Assembly (NCBI RefSeq): GCF_030271535.1
Contig: NZ_JASCXJ010000006.1
Coordinates: 124,001-188,000 of the forward strand
Reading direction: 5' to 3'
From: Nocardiopsis sp. ATB16-24
GTDB taxonomy: Bacteria; Actinomycetota; Actinomycetes; Streptosporangiales; Streptosporangiaceae
Length of the DNA stretch: 64,000 bases
Shown here: piece after piece, positions 17,846 to 27,864 of the stretch
How positions within the stretch are numbered: the first letter of the stretch is position 1
How the letters are laid out: each line of letters begins with the position of its first letter
Made by a program: the position numbers and the translations under genes
The notes under the pieces: generated by a model
Told to the model about the DNA's origin: nothing
Database searches by the model: none
Seen by the model: the letters and a program-made list of their open reading frames with translations, nothing else

Positions 17846-20353
17846 TCAGAGTCGGTCGACGTCCACCACGCGCAGCACCGCGTGTCCGGCGGTGTCGGAC
17901 GCGGCCAGGTCCACCTCCGCGCTGATCCCCCAGTCATGGTCGCCCGCCGGGTCGGCGAAGATCTGGCGTACTCGCCACAGCTCCGGTTCCCGCTCGATGA
18001 GCAACATCGCGGGTCCGCGCGCGTCCGGACCGGTGCCGATCGAGTCGTGCTCGTCGAAGTACTCCTCCAGCGCGTCCTCCCAGTCCTCGGCGTCCCAGTC
18101 CCCGTCCTCCTCCAGCGCGCCCAGTTCGTCGTAGCGGCGGCGGGCGGCCAGCTCCACGCGACGGAACATCTCGTTGCGCACCAGGACGCGGAAGGCACGG
18201 GCGTTCGCGGTCACCGGACGCACCTTCTCCTCGACGGGCTCCTCCGCCCCCGGGTCCTCCGTCCGCGGGTTGGTCAACTGCTCCCACTCGTCCAGCAGAC
18301 TGGAGTCGACCTGACGCACCAGTTCGCCCAACCACTCGATGAGGTCGCGCAGCTCCTCGGTCTTGGCGTCGTCGGGCACCGTCTGGTTCAGCGCCTTGTA
18401 GGCACTGGCCAGGTAACGCAGCACCAACCCCTCCGACCTGGCCAGCTCGTAGAAGCCCACGTACTCGGTGAAGGTCATCGCCCGCTCGTACATGTCGCGG
18501 ACCACGCTCTTGGGCTGGAGCGGGTGGTCGCCCACCCACGGGTGACCGCGCCGGTACACCTCGTAGGCATGGTCGAGCAGCTCCTCCAGCGGCTTGGGGT
18601 AGTCGACCTCCTCCAGCCGCTCCATGCGCTCCTCGTACTCGATGCCGTCCATCTTCATCTGCTGGACGGCCTCACCGCGCGCCTTGTTCAGCTGTGCGCC
18701 CAGGATCTGCCGCGGATCGTCCAGAGTGGACTCCACCACGCTGAGCACGTCCAGGGCGTAGGTGGACGACTCCCTGTCCAGCAGCTCCAACGCGGCCAGC
18801 GCGAACGTCGACAGGGGCTGGTTGAGCGCGAAGTCGGCCTGGAGGTCCACGGTCAGTCGCGCGGTGCGACCCTGCGCGTCCGGTTCGGGGAGCACCTCCA
18901 CGATCCCGCCGTCCAACAGCGAGCGGTAGATCGCGATCGCCTCCCGGATGTGGCGGCGCTGCGTCTTGCGGTCGTCGTGGTTCTCGGTGAGCAGGTGCCG
19001 CATGGCGGAGAAGCAGTCTCCGGGCCGGGCGATGACGCTCAGCAGCATGGCGTTGCTCACCCTGAAACGCGAGGTCAGCGGTTCCGGTTCGGCCTCGATG
19101 AGTTTCCTGAACGTGGACTCGTCCCAGGAGACGAATCCTTCGGGGGCCTTCTTGCGCACCACCTTGCGCCGCTTCTTGGCGTCGTCGCCGGCCTTGGCCA
19201 GGGCTTTCTCGTTCTCGATGACGTGTTCGGGAGCCTGGGCCACCACGTTGCCCACGGTGTCGAAACCGGCGCGGCCCGCCCGTCCGGCGATCTGGTGGAA
19301 CTCCCGGGCGCGCAGGCGGCGCACCCGCACCCCGTCGTACTTGCTCAACGCGGTGAACAACACGGTGCGGATCGGTACGTTCACCCCCACACCCAGGGTG
19401 TCGGTACCGCAGATGACCTTGAGCAGCCCGGCCTGGGCCAGACGTTCGACCAGGCGCCGGTACTTGGGCAGCATGCCCGCGTGGTGCACGCCGATGCCGT
19501 GACGCACGTACCGGGACAGGTTGCGGCCGAACCGGGTGGTGAAGCGGAAGTCGCCGATCTCCGCGGCGATCGCCGCCTTCTCCTCCTTGGTGCACATGTT
19601 GATGCTGGTCAGTGACTGCGCCCGCTCCACGGCCTGGGCCTGGGTGAAGTGCACGATGTACACCGGGGCGTTGCCGCTGCCCAGCAGCTCCTCCAGCGTC
19701 TCGTGCAGGGGAGTGACCCGATAGTCGTAGTAGAGGGGGACGGGGCGCTCCGCGGAGGTGACCACCGCGGTGGAGCGTCCGGTGCGTTTCTCCAGGTCCT
19801 CCTCGAAGCGGCTGACGTCGCCCAGGGTGGCCGACATCAACACGAACTGCGCCTGCGGCATCTCCAGAAGGGGCACCTGCCAGGCCCACCCGCGGTCGGG
19901 CTCGGCGTAGAAGTGGAACTCGTCCATGATGACGGTGTTGATGTCGGCGTCCGCGCCCTCGGCCAGGGCGATCTGGGCCAGGACCTCCGCCGTGCAGCAC
20001 ACGATGGGCGCGTCGGCGTTGACACTGGCGTCGCCGGTCATCATGCCGACGTTCTCGGTGCCGAAGATCTTGCACAGGTCGAAGAACTTCTCCGACACCA
20101 GTGCCTTGATGGGAGCGGTGTAGAACGCGCACTCGTCACGGGCCAGCGCCGCGAACAGCGCGCCCGTGGCCACCATGCTCTTACCCGAACCGGTGGGGGT
20201 GTTGAGGATGACGTTGGACCCGGAGACGACCTCGATGAGGGCCTCCTCCTGGTGCGGATAGAGGGTGAGGCCCCGCTCCTCGGCCCACAAAGCGAACGCC
20301 TCGAAGAGGGAGTCGGGTTCTGGTTCGGCCGGAAGCACATCAATGAGACTCAC
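17846..20353 (-). CDS. DEAD/DEAH-box helicase, DUF3516 family (Ski2/HelY-like)
   Basis: 835-residue superfamily 2 helicase. Motif I is NTPTGSGKSM near residue 50, motif II is MDEFHFY (DExH type), motif III is LMSATLGD, and motif VI is HQIAGRAGRAGFDTVG. The N-terminal domain ends near residue 210 and the second RecA domain near 400. The 400-residue C-terminal extension, including LLDHAYEVYRRGHPW and an acidic stretch, matches the actinobacterial DUF3516 subgroup related to Ski2/Mtr4 RNA helicases. An RNA processing or decay role is likely but unproven. Start is GTG 20353, just downstream of a TATAGA/CAGTAT -10-like sequence. It follows mdh on the same strand with a terminator between. Confidence 0.9.
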   Translation of the reverse strand: MSLIDVLPAEPEPDSLFEAFALWAEERGLTLYPHQEEALIEVVSGSNVILNTPTGSGKSMVATGALFAALARDECAFYTAPIKALVSEKFFDLCKIFGTENVGMMTGDASVNADAPIVCCTAEVLAQIALAEGADADINTVIMDEFHFYAEPDRGWAWQVPLLEMPQAQFVLMSATLGDVSRFEEDLEKRTGRSTAVVTSAERPVPLYYDYRVTPLHETLEELLGSGNAPVYIVHFTQAQAVERAQSLTSINMCTKEEKAAIAAEIGDFRFTTRFGRNLSRYVRHGIGVHHAGMLPKYRRLVERLAQAGLLKVICGTDTLGVGVNVPIRTVLFTALSKYDGVRVRRLRAREFHQIAGRAGRAGFDTVGNVVAQAPEHVIENEKALAKAGDDAKKRRKVVRKKAPEGFVSWDESTFRKLIEAEPEPLTSRFRVSNAMLLSVIARPGDCFSAMRHLLTENHDDRKTQRRHIREAIAIYRSLLDGGIVEVLPEPDAQGRTARLTVDLQADFALNQPLSTFALAALELLDRESSTYALDVLSVVESTLDDPRQILGAQLNKARGEAVQQMKMDGIEYEERMERLEEVDYPKPLEELLDHAYEVYRRGHPWVGDHPLQPKSVVRDMYERAMTFTEYVGFYELARSEGLVLRYLASAYKALNQTVPDDAKTEELRDLIEWLGELVRQVDSSLLDEWEQLTNPRTEDPGAEEPVEEKVRPVTANARAFRVLVRNEMFRRVELAARRRYDELGALEEDGDWDAEDWEDALEEYFDEHDSIGTGPDARGPAMLLIEREPELWRVRQIFADPAGDHDWGISAEVDLAASDTAGHAVLRVVDVDRL

Positions 20354-20415
20354 GACTTCTATACTGCCTGCTTTCCGAACCCGTTCGGGACGGTGCGGGG
20401 CGCACCCGGACACCA

Positions 20416-20447
20416 GAACGGGCGCGCCCCGTGGGACGCGCCCGTTC
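20416..20447 (-). terminator. terminator of mdh
   Basis: 11-bp perfect stem (GAACGGGCGCG and its complement) with a 10-base loop, 13 bases after the mdh stop on the minus strand. Confidence 0.7.
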
Positions 20448-20459
20448 ACGGTCGGTATC

Positions 20460-21563
<1,104 letters not shown>

Positions 21564-21678
21564 CTAGACCTCGTGCCCTCCTCGCCTCGGACCCAGGTAC
21601 GCGGTAGTCGGAATCCCGGAGACCGTAAGCCTTGTCCGACAGCGGATTCACGGCGGAAGAAGGGCGGACACACCCTGT

Positions 21679-21684
21679 TAGGAT
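21679..21684 (+). promoter_or_regulatory. -10 element of the tRNA(CAT) gene
   Basis: TAGGAT, 20 bases upstream of the mature tRNA start; no clear -35. Confidence 0.45.
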
Positions 21685-21703
21685 GACTTTCGCCTGCAAC
21701 GGC

Positions 21704-21777
21704 GGGCCGGTAGCTCAGCTGGTTAGAGCAGGGGACTCATAATCCCTGGGTCGCGGGTTCGAGTCCCGCCCGGCCTA
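21704..21777 (+). tRNA. tRNA with CAT anticodon (elongator Met or Ile2)
   Basis: 74 nt cloverleaf: acceptor GGGCCGG with CCGGCCT, D-arm GCTC/GAGC, anticodon CAT at 21738-21740 in the loop CTCATAA, and T-arm GCGGG TTCGAGT CCCGC. It lacks initiator features. Elongator Met and lysidine-modified Ile2 share CAT and cannot be separated with certainty by eye. The first acceptor pair is G-U rather than G-C. The 3' end abuts the relic integrase, as in tRNA-integrated elements. Confidence 0.92.
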
Positions 21778-21789
21778 CCCTCAGATAGG

Positions 21790-22275
21790 CTTTTCACCTG
21801 GGCATTCCTTTTGTCCAGGGATCCCCTTCGGGCTGTCGGGCTCTTTCGGTGGACCGTTGGGGGACCGGCAGTCCCGGAACCGGTCCCCGACGAGGCACGG
21901 GGGACCAGCCGCGCGGACGCCTCCGCGGCTTCGTGCGCGACCTCTGGCGACACCGACGCCTAGATGTCGGCCGTGACCGTGATCGAGGAATGCCGCAACA
22001 TCGCCTGCACGGTTTTCATGTCCACCCCGGCCGCGAGCGCGAGCGTCGTCGCGCCATGGCGAAGGTCGCCTCTGACCCGTCGCTCTTGAGGTCGGCGTCC
22101 TCGATCGCGTCGAACATCGCGGAGACGTGATCTCCCCGAAGCTCGTCGAGTTCGAAGTGCCCGAGGCGCGGTTTCAGGTAGGGGCGTCCGTGCTGCTCGT
22201 ACTTCTCGGTTGTGGACCGCTGGAGGCTGTTCTTCCCAGCCGACCAGCTGTCGAAGAACGTCCCGAACACCCGTG
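21790..22275 (-). pseudogene. collapsed tyrosine-recombinase integrase
   Basis: Minus strand, reading toward the tRNA. An N-terminal core-binding piece (about 22120-22275; FFDSWSAGKN, STTEKYEQHG, LKPRLGHFELDEL) is joined, in another frame, to the last part of the catalytic domain (about 21888-22060; DLRHGATTLALAAGVDM, MLRHSSITVTADI). The roughly 150 residues between, including the first catalytic Arg, are deleted. The frame then meets TAG at 21960-21962 exactly where the catalytic Tyr (DIY/DTY) is expected, and continues past it in frame with ASVSPEVAHEAAEASARL. Deletion, frameshift and loss of Tyr make it non-functional. Confidence 0.85.
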
Positions 22276-22371
22276 TGCGGTGATGGGGCAAGGAGAAGGG
22301 GCCACCGGCCTGGAACCGGTGACCCCGTGCCCGGCCTTCTGTCTGACCGGTAGTGGCCGCTCCGCCCCTCG

Positions 22372-22623
22372 TCAGAAGCGGCCGTCAAGACCCGCGCCGC
22401 GGTTGTCGACCAACACCCTCCCCTTGGGGCACTGGGCCGCGACGCGGGGGTCTATGGGCGCCTGGGTGTGGTCGGGCTCGGTGGTGCGGGCCGCACCGGG
22501 ACAGCGAGCGGGGAGGCCCCGGGGCGTCTTCGAGGGAGCGGACCGCCGCCGCTGGTGAGGGGTGCGTCGCGGGTGGTGCGTGGTGCGGTGAGCCGCGCCA
22601 GTTCTGCGAAGGTCACCGGTCAC
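22372..22623 (-). CDS. possible small Arg/Pro-rich protein
   Basis: 83 codons from GTG 22623, overlapping the end of the upstream 130-residue gene by 11 bases. The peptide is Arg, Pro and Thr-rich with no recognised domain. Third-position GC is high, as in real genes here. Support is limited to codon bias and operon-like overlap, and it may be random open frame in element debris. Confidence 0.3.
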   Translation of the reverse strand: MTGDLRRTGAAHRTTHHPRRTPHQRRRSAPSKTPRGLPARCPGAARTTEPDHTQAPIDPRVAAQCPKGRVLVDNRGAGLDGRF

Positions 22624-23005
22624 CCCTGCGGGGGATGTTGCCCCACGGGGAGGGGTTGAGCATGCGGGCTTCGAGCCGGTCGGCGGTGTCCTCCATCAGG
22701 GTCGGCTCGACACCGTCGACGCGGGAGGTCGCCATCCAGTACCGGGGGGTTCGCCATACCTTCCACCGTGTGCCGTGTTCGGCTTGTAGCCGGGCGAGTT
22801 CCTGGGTTTCCAGACGCACGAGGAGGCCGGCCGGGGAGGGTGCGGACAGGGTCGTGTTCCCTCTGGTGGCTTGCCAGTTGCCGTGTGTGGCGCCGTCCCG
22901 GTCGCGGCTGACCTCCCATGCGGGGAAGCCGGCCGCGATGATCTCGATCGCGGACGGATGGGCGTGCAGCGCTGCCTGGTCTTCTGCGCGCTGGTCGGTC
23001 ATCAT
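22613..23005 (-). CDS. hypothetical protein associated with XRE regulator
   Basis: 130 residues, soluble, no recognised domain. The sequence includes PAWEVSRDRDG, the NWQATRGNTTL segment and LAGLLVRLET-type patterns found in small proteins encoded beside XRE/Scr1-like regulators in actinomycete elements; I cannot name the family. The ATG at 23005 has GAGGTGA five bases upstream (a second ATG follows directly). It lies 89 bases downstream of the regulator gene on the same strand and is probably co-transcribed. Part of the element relic next to the tRNA. Confidence 0.6.
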   Translation of the reverse strand: MMTDQRAEDQAALHAHPSAIEIIAAGFPAWEVSRDRDGATHGNWQATRGNTTLSAPSPAGLLVRLETQELARLQAEHGTRWKVWRTPRYWMATSRVDGVEPTLMEDTADRLEARMLNPSPWGNIPRRGDR

Positions 23006-23094
23006 CGGTCACCTCGGGGGAAGCCGTGTGCGTGGTGACACGACGCTAAGAGCGCCCCAGGGTGACGGAGGGCACAGAATGTGTCCCCTCGACG

Positions 23095-24336
23095 TCACAC
23101 GGTCAACAGCCCCAACCGGTCCGCCAGCTCAGAGGCGCGCCGCTGTCGTCGGCCGTCCCGTTCGTCGAGTTCTTCGAGGACGATGCGCCGCGCGTACCCG
23201 TTGAAGCGGATCGTCTCTGGGGCCGCCTCGTGCGCGGCTTCGAGCACCGCCAACGCCGCGTCGGGTTGGGCGTCGAGGTAGTAGGCGCGCGCCTGCTCGA
23301 TCTCGTGCCGTGCCCGGCGCGGACGTGAGGGGATGCGCGCCGAAGCGGCACGAGAGGCTTGCCGCACCGACTCACCACCGGCCCGAAGTTCCACGGCGAT
23401 CGTGACGGCGTGCGCGCCCATGATCGCCTGAGAGAACGACGTGACCGGGTGGTAGTAGCCGTGGGGGAGCCGCGCGGCGACCTCGTTCGCCGCGTCCCAC
23501 CGCCCCCATGCCGCGCCGGTCTCGCCACGCCGCGCGGCTGTGTACCCGTCCTCGAACAGCATCGCGCCCCGGATCGCCGCGACGTCGGAGGCGTCGTGGT
23601 CGGCATGCCGGTCGAGGAGTTCCAGGGTGCTCGCCGTCACCACGTCGGCCGCGTCCCAATCCCCCGCGTCGCGGTGCGCTTGTGCCATCAGCCAGGCGGC
23701 GACCCCGATCGCGTGTAGATCGCCGGAATCGTGAGCGGCGACCATACCGCGCTCTGCGACGCGCCACAGGAGGTCTTGGGCGGGTTGGTAGGCGATGAAG
23801 AACTGGGAGAGCGCGTACACCTCGGCAAGGATCGCTTGGGCCGCACGCCGGGCGGTGCGGTCGTCGGCCTGGTGGGCGGCAAGCTGGGCATCCTCGATCA
23901 ACGCGGGCAACAGTTGCCCCAACACTTCCCGGTGGTGGGGTGAGGAGTGGCGCGCCGACCACGCCTGATCGAGACGCGCGCGCAGGTGCGCGACCGGTGG
24001 TGCCTCCCTGGGAGACAGAGCGGGGAGCGCGTTGACAGCCTCCCGGACCCGGGGCGACCGGGGATGTCCGGGGCCGGTGAAGAGGCTGATGGGCATGGAC
24101 TGGTCGCCGGTGAGCTGGGAGAGGTCACGCACCCGCAACGCCTCTGCCAACCGCAGGAGGTTCGCGAGCTTCGGTGTCTGGAGTCGGCCGGTCTCCACGG
24201 CCTTGACCCACGATGCGGACTTGCCCACCAGGCCGGCCAGGACCTCGCGCGTCATGCCGCGTCGGGTGCGTTGGATCTTCAACCGCTGCCCGAAGGTGAG
24301 GGCCGTGTCGGCGAGGTCGGGGGTAGGCTGTGGCAT
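23095..24336 (-). CDS. XRE-family transcriptional regulator with C-terminal repeat domain
   Basis: 413 residues. Residues 14-68 are a helix-turn-helix (FGQRLKIQRTRRGMTREVLA, GLVGKSASWVKAVETGR). The C-terminal 300 residues are all-helical, Ala-rich and TPR-like (AHDSGDLHAIGVAAWLMAQ; GDWDAADVVTASTLELLDRH), as in actinomycete regulators that sense a peptide or small molecule. No membrane segment. It is intact, unlike the neighbouring integrase, and is transcribed with the 130-residue gene after it. It may be a leftover element regulator or may have been recruited by the host. Confidence 0.85.
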   Translation of the reverse strand: MPQPTPDLADTALTFGQRLKIQRTRRGMTREVLAGLVGKSASWVKAVETGRLQTPKLANLLRLAEALRVRDLSQLTGDQSMPISLFTGPGHPRSPRVREAVNALPALSPREAPPVAHLRARLDQAWSARHSSPHHREVLGQLLPALIEDAQLAAHQADDRTARRAAQAILAEVYALSQFFIAYQPAQDLLWRVAERGMVAAHDSGDLHAIGVAAWLMAQAHRDAGDWDAADVVTASTLELLDRHADHDASDVAAIRGAMLFEDGYTAARRGETGAAWGRWDAANEVAARLPHGYYHPVTSFSQAIMGAHAVTIAVELRAGGESVRQASRAASARIPSRPRRARHEIEQARAYYLDAQPDAALAVLEAAHEAAPETIRFNGYARRIVLEELDERDGRRQRRASELADRLGLLTV

Positions 24337-24428
24337 GTCGGGCCTCGTCTTCTCTGGGTTGGTCGCACTTCACAGAGTAGGGCGGGGCCTTCGTCGTGTC
24401 AGGAGGTCGCCGACCACCACGGCACGAC

Positions 24429-24463
24429 AGAGCGGGCCGCCCCGGCAAGGGGCGGCCCGCTCT
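24429..24463. terminator. strong hairpin between XRE gene and SpdB-like fragment
   Basis: Perfect 15-bp stem (left AGAGCGGGCCGCCCC) with a 5-base loop GGCAA, 11 bases beyond the stop of the minus-strand fragment at 24474. Probably that gene's former terminator. Confidence 0.75.
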
Positions 24464-24473
24464 CAGCCTGCGA

Positions 24474-24650
24474 TCAGGCGGTGCGGCGCTCCCGGATACG
24501 GTCGCGGCCCCACCGCTTCGACCTGCCGAACCGTTCGGCAAGCTCCTCGCCGGTCAACCGCTGCCCCTCATCGAGGGCGGCACGGTACACCTGCCGGGCG
24601 CGGGCACGGTCGTCCTCGGGTGGCACGTCGACACCGGGTTCGCCTTCTGG
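24474..24650 (-). pseudogene. 3' fragment of a DUF2637/SpdB-like element protein
   Basis: About 57 codons in which VYRAALDEGQRLTGEELAER and FGRSKRWGRDRIRE closely resemble the C-terminal helix-turn-helix tail of DUF2637/SpdB-type proteins of actinomycete integrative and conjugative plasmids. The membrane domain expected upstream is absent; the frame further up is unrelated low-complexity sequence. I read it as a truncated relic, based on remembered family features rather than a search. Confidence 0.55.
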
Positions 24651-24740
24651 TCGCGCCACCACCCCCACACGAGTGGGCGGCGATGCGAAACACCTCACGG
24701 AACATCCCGGAACCTCCCCGCCGGGTGGAATCGTCTCCCT

Positions 24741-24746
24741 TACACT
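24741..24746 (+). promoter_or_regulatory. -10 element upstream of the SGNH hydrolase gene
   Basis: TACACT, a good actinobacterial -10. The start would be about 24753, giving a leader of about 90 bases to TTG 24844. Confidence 0.4.
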
Positions 24747-24843
24747 GGCGGCCGGTCGGGGAGCGTGGTGTGCCACGTCTCAGCAACCACCGCGTGCCCG
24801 GAGTCGTCGAACGGTGGACGGGCGACGGTCGGGGAGGCGAGCG

Positions 24844-26760
24844 TTGGGAGCGGACGGGACACGGCACGGCGGTGCGCACCGGCGGAGCCGGCGTTCTTCG
24901 CGTCATCTGCTGTACCTGGCGGCGGCCGTGGTCGTGGTGGTCGTGGTGGCCGCCGTCGGCGTCACGATCTCCCGCGGGCCGACCTCCGATCCCACGGAAC
25001 GGGCGGAACCCGCCCGGCCCGGCCCGGCCGCGCCCTCCTTCGACTCCCTCCTGGGCCACATGGGCATCTCCTGGGACGGTTCGGCGGCCAACGTCGACCT
25101 CGACGGCCTCGGCAACAGCCTGTCCTCGCAGGCGCTGGCCGGCGCCGGGTGGACGCCCGGCCGTGAGGTCGTGCTGATGGGCTCCTCCCTGGAGCTGCCC
25201 GACTACGCCCGAGGTCGCCCGGACCACGTGGTCTCCGCCGGGCAGTCCGTGGGACTGCCCGCCGATCGCTACCGGTCGCTGACCTTCCTGGCCACGGCCA
25301 CCCGCGTCGACGGCACCGGGGCGGACGTCGACGGCACCGGCCACGTGGTCTACGCCGACGGGGAGGAACAGAGGTTCGTCCTGTCGGTCCCCGACTGGCT
25401 CGCGGGGAACGCGAGCGAGGCCGCGCTCGTCCTGCCCTACGCCAACTCCGCCGAGGAGTCGGGGCCCGGTTCCACCCTGGGCTCCGCGCGTCTGTACGCG
25501 CACCACGTTCCCGTCGATCCCACGCGGGAGATCTCCCACGTGGTCCTGCCCGAGGTCACCGACGATCACGGCCGCATCCACCTGTTCTCCGTGGGCGGGC
25601 GCACCGCCGCCCCGGAATGGACCGGTACCTGGGCGCGTGCGATCTCGGGCTACATGGAGGTCGGTCCCTGGCAGGACCAGACGCTGCGCCTGTCGGTACG
25701 CACCACCACGGGCGGCCACCAGGTCCGGATCCGCTTGGAGAACACCTTCTCCACCACGCCCGTCACCGTGGGCGCGGCCTCCCTGGCGTTGCGCGGGACC
25801 GGCGCCGCCACCAAGGGCTCCGCGGTCCCGCTCACCTTCGAGGGCCGCTCCGACACCGTCATTCCGGCCGGGGGACAGGTGTTCAGCGACCCCGTCGAGA
25901 TCCTCCTGCCGCCTCAGACCGACGCCCTGGTCAGCATCCACCTGCCGGAGCAAGTGACCACCGCACCGGTGCACTACGCCTCGGTGGACACCAATTACGT
26001 CAGCGCTCCCGGCAGCGGCGACCGGACCTTGGACACCACGGGGGAGCCGTTCACCGGCACGGTCGAGCAGTGGCCCTTCCTCACCGGGGTCGAGGTCCTC
26101 GACGGCCCCGGCGCGATCGCGGCGCTCGGCGATTCCATCACCGACGGGATCCGCTCCACCACCGACGCCCACTCCCGGTGGCCGGACGTGCTCAGCGCCC
26201 GTCTGGCCGCGCAGCCGGAACTCCCCACCCCGGGGGTGCTCAACCTGGGGGTGGCCGGGAACCACGTGATCAGGGACGGCTATCCCGGGGAGGGGGTCTC
26301 GACCAATCTCAGTGGCGTGGCGATGCTCCGGCGGGCGCACCGAGACGTGTTCACCCGCAACGGGGTGGACACCGTCGTGGTCTTCGGCGGCATCAACGAC
26401 CTTCGCTGGGGTACCTCGCCCGAGGCGGTGATCAGCGGTATCGGCCAGATCGCACGGACGGCCCACGAACACGAGATGAGGGTGTTCGTGGCCACGCTCG
26501 GACCGTGCGCGGGGGAACGACGCTGTACGGAGGAGGTCGAGCGGGGTCGCCAGCGGGTCAACGCCTATCTGCGTTCACAGGCCCATGACCCGAGGTCGCC
26601 CTTCGACGGGGTCTGGGACTTCGACGCGGTCCTGCGTGATCCGAGCGACCCCGCTCGCCTGCTGCCCGCGTACGACTCCGGAGACCACATCCACCCGGGG
26701 GACGCCGGTCTGCGGGCGCTGGCGGAGTCCATCGACCTGCACGGCCTTCTCGGCAGATGA
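24844..26760 (+). CDS. SGNH/GDSL hydrolase, membrane-anchored
   Basis: 638 residues. A basic N-terminus and one membrane segment (YLAAAVVVVVVVAAVGVTI, about residues 24-42) place the enzyme outside the cell. After a Pro-rich linker come two all-beta regions and a C-terminal SGNH esterase domain. Block I is ALGDSITDG with Ser431, then GVAGNHV, GGINDL, and DHIHPGDAG with Asp614 and His617 completing the triad. Probably a secreted esterase on polysaccharide or lipid; substrate unknown. The start is TTG 24844: GGGGAGG lies six bases before it, and in-frame GTG codons upstream lack any ribosome-binding site. Confidence 0.85.
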   Translation: MGADGTRHGGAHRRSRRSSRHLLYLAAAVVVVVVVAAVGVTISRGPTSDPTERAEPARPGPAAPSFDSLLGHMGISWDGSAANVDLDGLGNSLSSQALAGAGWTPGREVVLMGSSLELPDYARGRPDHVVSAGQSVGLPADRYRSLTFLATATRVDGTGADVDGTGHVVYADGEEQRFVLSVPDWLAGNASEAALVLPYANSAEESGPGSTLGSARLYAHHVPVDPTREISHVVLPEVTDDHGRIHLFSVGGRTAAPEWTGTWARAISGYMEVGPWQDQTLRLSVRTTTGGHQVRIRLENTFSTTPVTVGAASLALRGTGAATKGSAVPLTFEGRSDTVIPAGGQVFSDPVEILLPPQTDALVSIHLPEQVTTAPVHYASVDTNYVSAPGSGDRTLDTTGEPFTGTVEQWPFLTGVEVLDGPGAIAALGDSITDGIRSTTDAHSRWPDVLSARLAAQPELPTPGVLNLGVAGNHVIRDGYPGEGVSTNLSGVAMLRRAHRDVFTRNGVDTVVVFGGINDLRWGTSPEAVISGIGQIARTAHEHEMRVFVATLGPCAGERRCTEEVERGRQRVNAYLRSQAHDPRSPFDGVWDFDAVLRDPSDPARLLPAYDSGDHIHPGDAGLRALAESIDLHGLLGR

Positions 26761-27077
26761 GTCGGCCGCGAGGACCCCTGGGGTGCGCCCGGCGCGGAGA
26801 TCGGACGCGCGCTGCGGCCGAGGGCGGAGGTCCTGACGCGGAGCGTGGGGGGCGGGTGCCGTCCGTCACGCGCTCCGGGTGGCGAAGACGCCGACGGGTG
26901 TGGTGTCAGCAGGAAGAACGCTCACCGGAGCGGTTCGATGCGCCGGTGCGCCGTGATTGCGAGCGGACTCACGTCGCCCCGGCCTCGAAGAGGTGTGCCG
27001 GGCTGGGAAACTCTGTTACATGGCGTCGTGACCGCACGGCGCTCCCATGGCCGTCCCCCTGGACTGTGAGGCGAACG
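26761..27077. other. intergenic region before the DeoR-type regulator
   Basis: No gene seen. TTACAT at about 27016-27021 may be the -10 of the regulator gene; I see no clear -35 or operator dyad. Confidence 0.45.
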
Positions 27078-27848
27078 ATGATTCCGGACCAGCGACGAGA
27101 GCATATTCTCAAGCTCCTCCAGGAGCGCCACGTGTTGAGCATCAACGAGCTCACGTCGATGCTGTCCGTGTCCCACATGACGGTTCGGCGTGACATCCAG
27201 GCTCTGGAGAACGACGGCAAGGTCCTGTCGGTGACCGGGGGCGTCAGACTCGCGGCACGCCTCAAGAGCGAACCCTCCTACCTGGCCAAGGCCCAACTGG
27301 AGGTGCCCGCCAAGCGGGCCATAGCGCGGGCCGCGGCCGACCTCGTCAGGGAGAACTTCACCATCTACCTGGACGCGGGCACGACCACGCTCCAGATGGT
27401 CCCGCTGTTGACCGACAAGGTCGGTCTGACCGTCATCACCAGCGACTTCAACGTCGTCGGCCACCTGATGGAGTATCCGAGCATCGAGCTGATCCACACG
27501 GGAGGGCTGGTCTCGCACTCCGACCACTCCTCGGTCGGCCGTTTCACCGCGGAGTTCCTGCGTCAGGTGAACGTGGACCTGGCCTTCATCGCCAGCAGTT
27601 CCTGGGACGCCCAGCGCGGGTCGACCACCCCTTCGGAGGCCAAGGTGATCGCCAAGCAGGAGCTGTTGAGGATCGCCTCCAAGAGCGTGCTCACCGTCGA
27701 CAGCACCAAGTACGGCAAGTTCGGTACCTTCAGGGTGGCCAGGCTGGAGGAGTTCGACCTGATCATCACCGACGACCGGTTGCCCCGTTCCGCGGTGGAC
27801 GACCTGGCCGAGCGCGACGTGCGCATGAAGCTGGTCGGTACGGAGTAG
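27078..27848 (+). CDS. DeoR/GlpR-family transcriptional regulator
   Basis: 256 residues, the family's usual length. The N-terminal winged helix (QRREHILKLLQERHVLSINE, then SVSHMTVRRDIQALE) is followed by the sugar-phosphate sensor domain with IYLDAGTTTLQMVPLL, VITSDFNVV and TVDSTKYGKFGTF. Such proteins usually repress sugar catabolism genes and respond to a phosphorylated sugar. No sugar operon is directly adjacent, so the target is not evident. ATG 27078 has GTGAGG upstream. The stop is only 16 bases from that of the convergent VOC gene. Confidence 0.92.
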   Translation: MIPDQRREHILKLLQERHVLSINELTSMLSVSHMTVRRDIQALENDGKVLSVTGGVRLAARLKSEPSYLAKAQLEVPAKRAIARAAADLVRENFTIYLDAGTTTLQMVPLLTDKVGLTVITSDFNVVGHLMEYPSIELIHTGGLVSHSDHSSVGRFTAEFLRQVNVDLAFIASSSWDAQRGSTTPSEAKVIAKQELLRIASKSVLTVDSTKYGKFGTFRVARLEEFDLIITDDRLPRSAVDDLAERDVRMKLVGTE

Positions 27849-27864
27849 GGGACGCGGGCCGCCC

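Noticed and set aside
22290..22335. T-arm-like segment resembling a second tRNA 3' end upstream of the integrase relic
   Set aside because: A short stem with a TTC-type loop can be drawn, but no matching acceptor, D-arm or anticodon arm could be found, and it does not repeat the tRNA at 21704.
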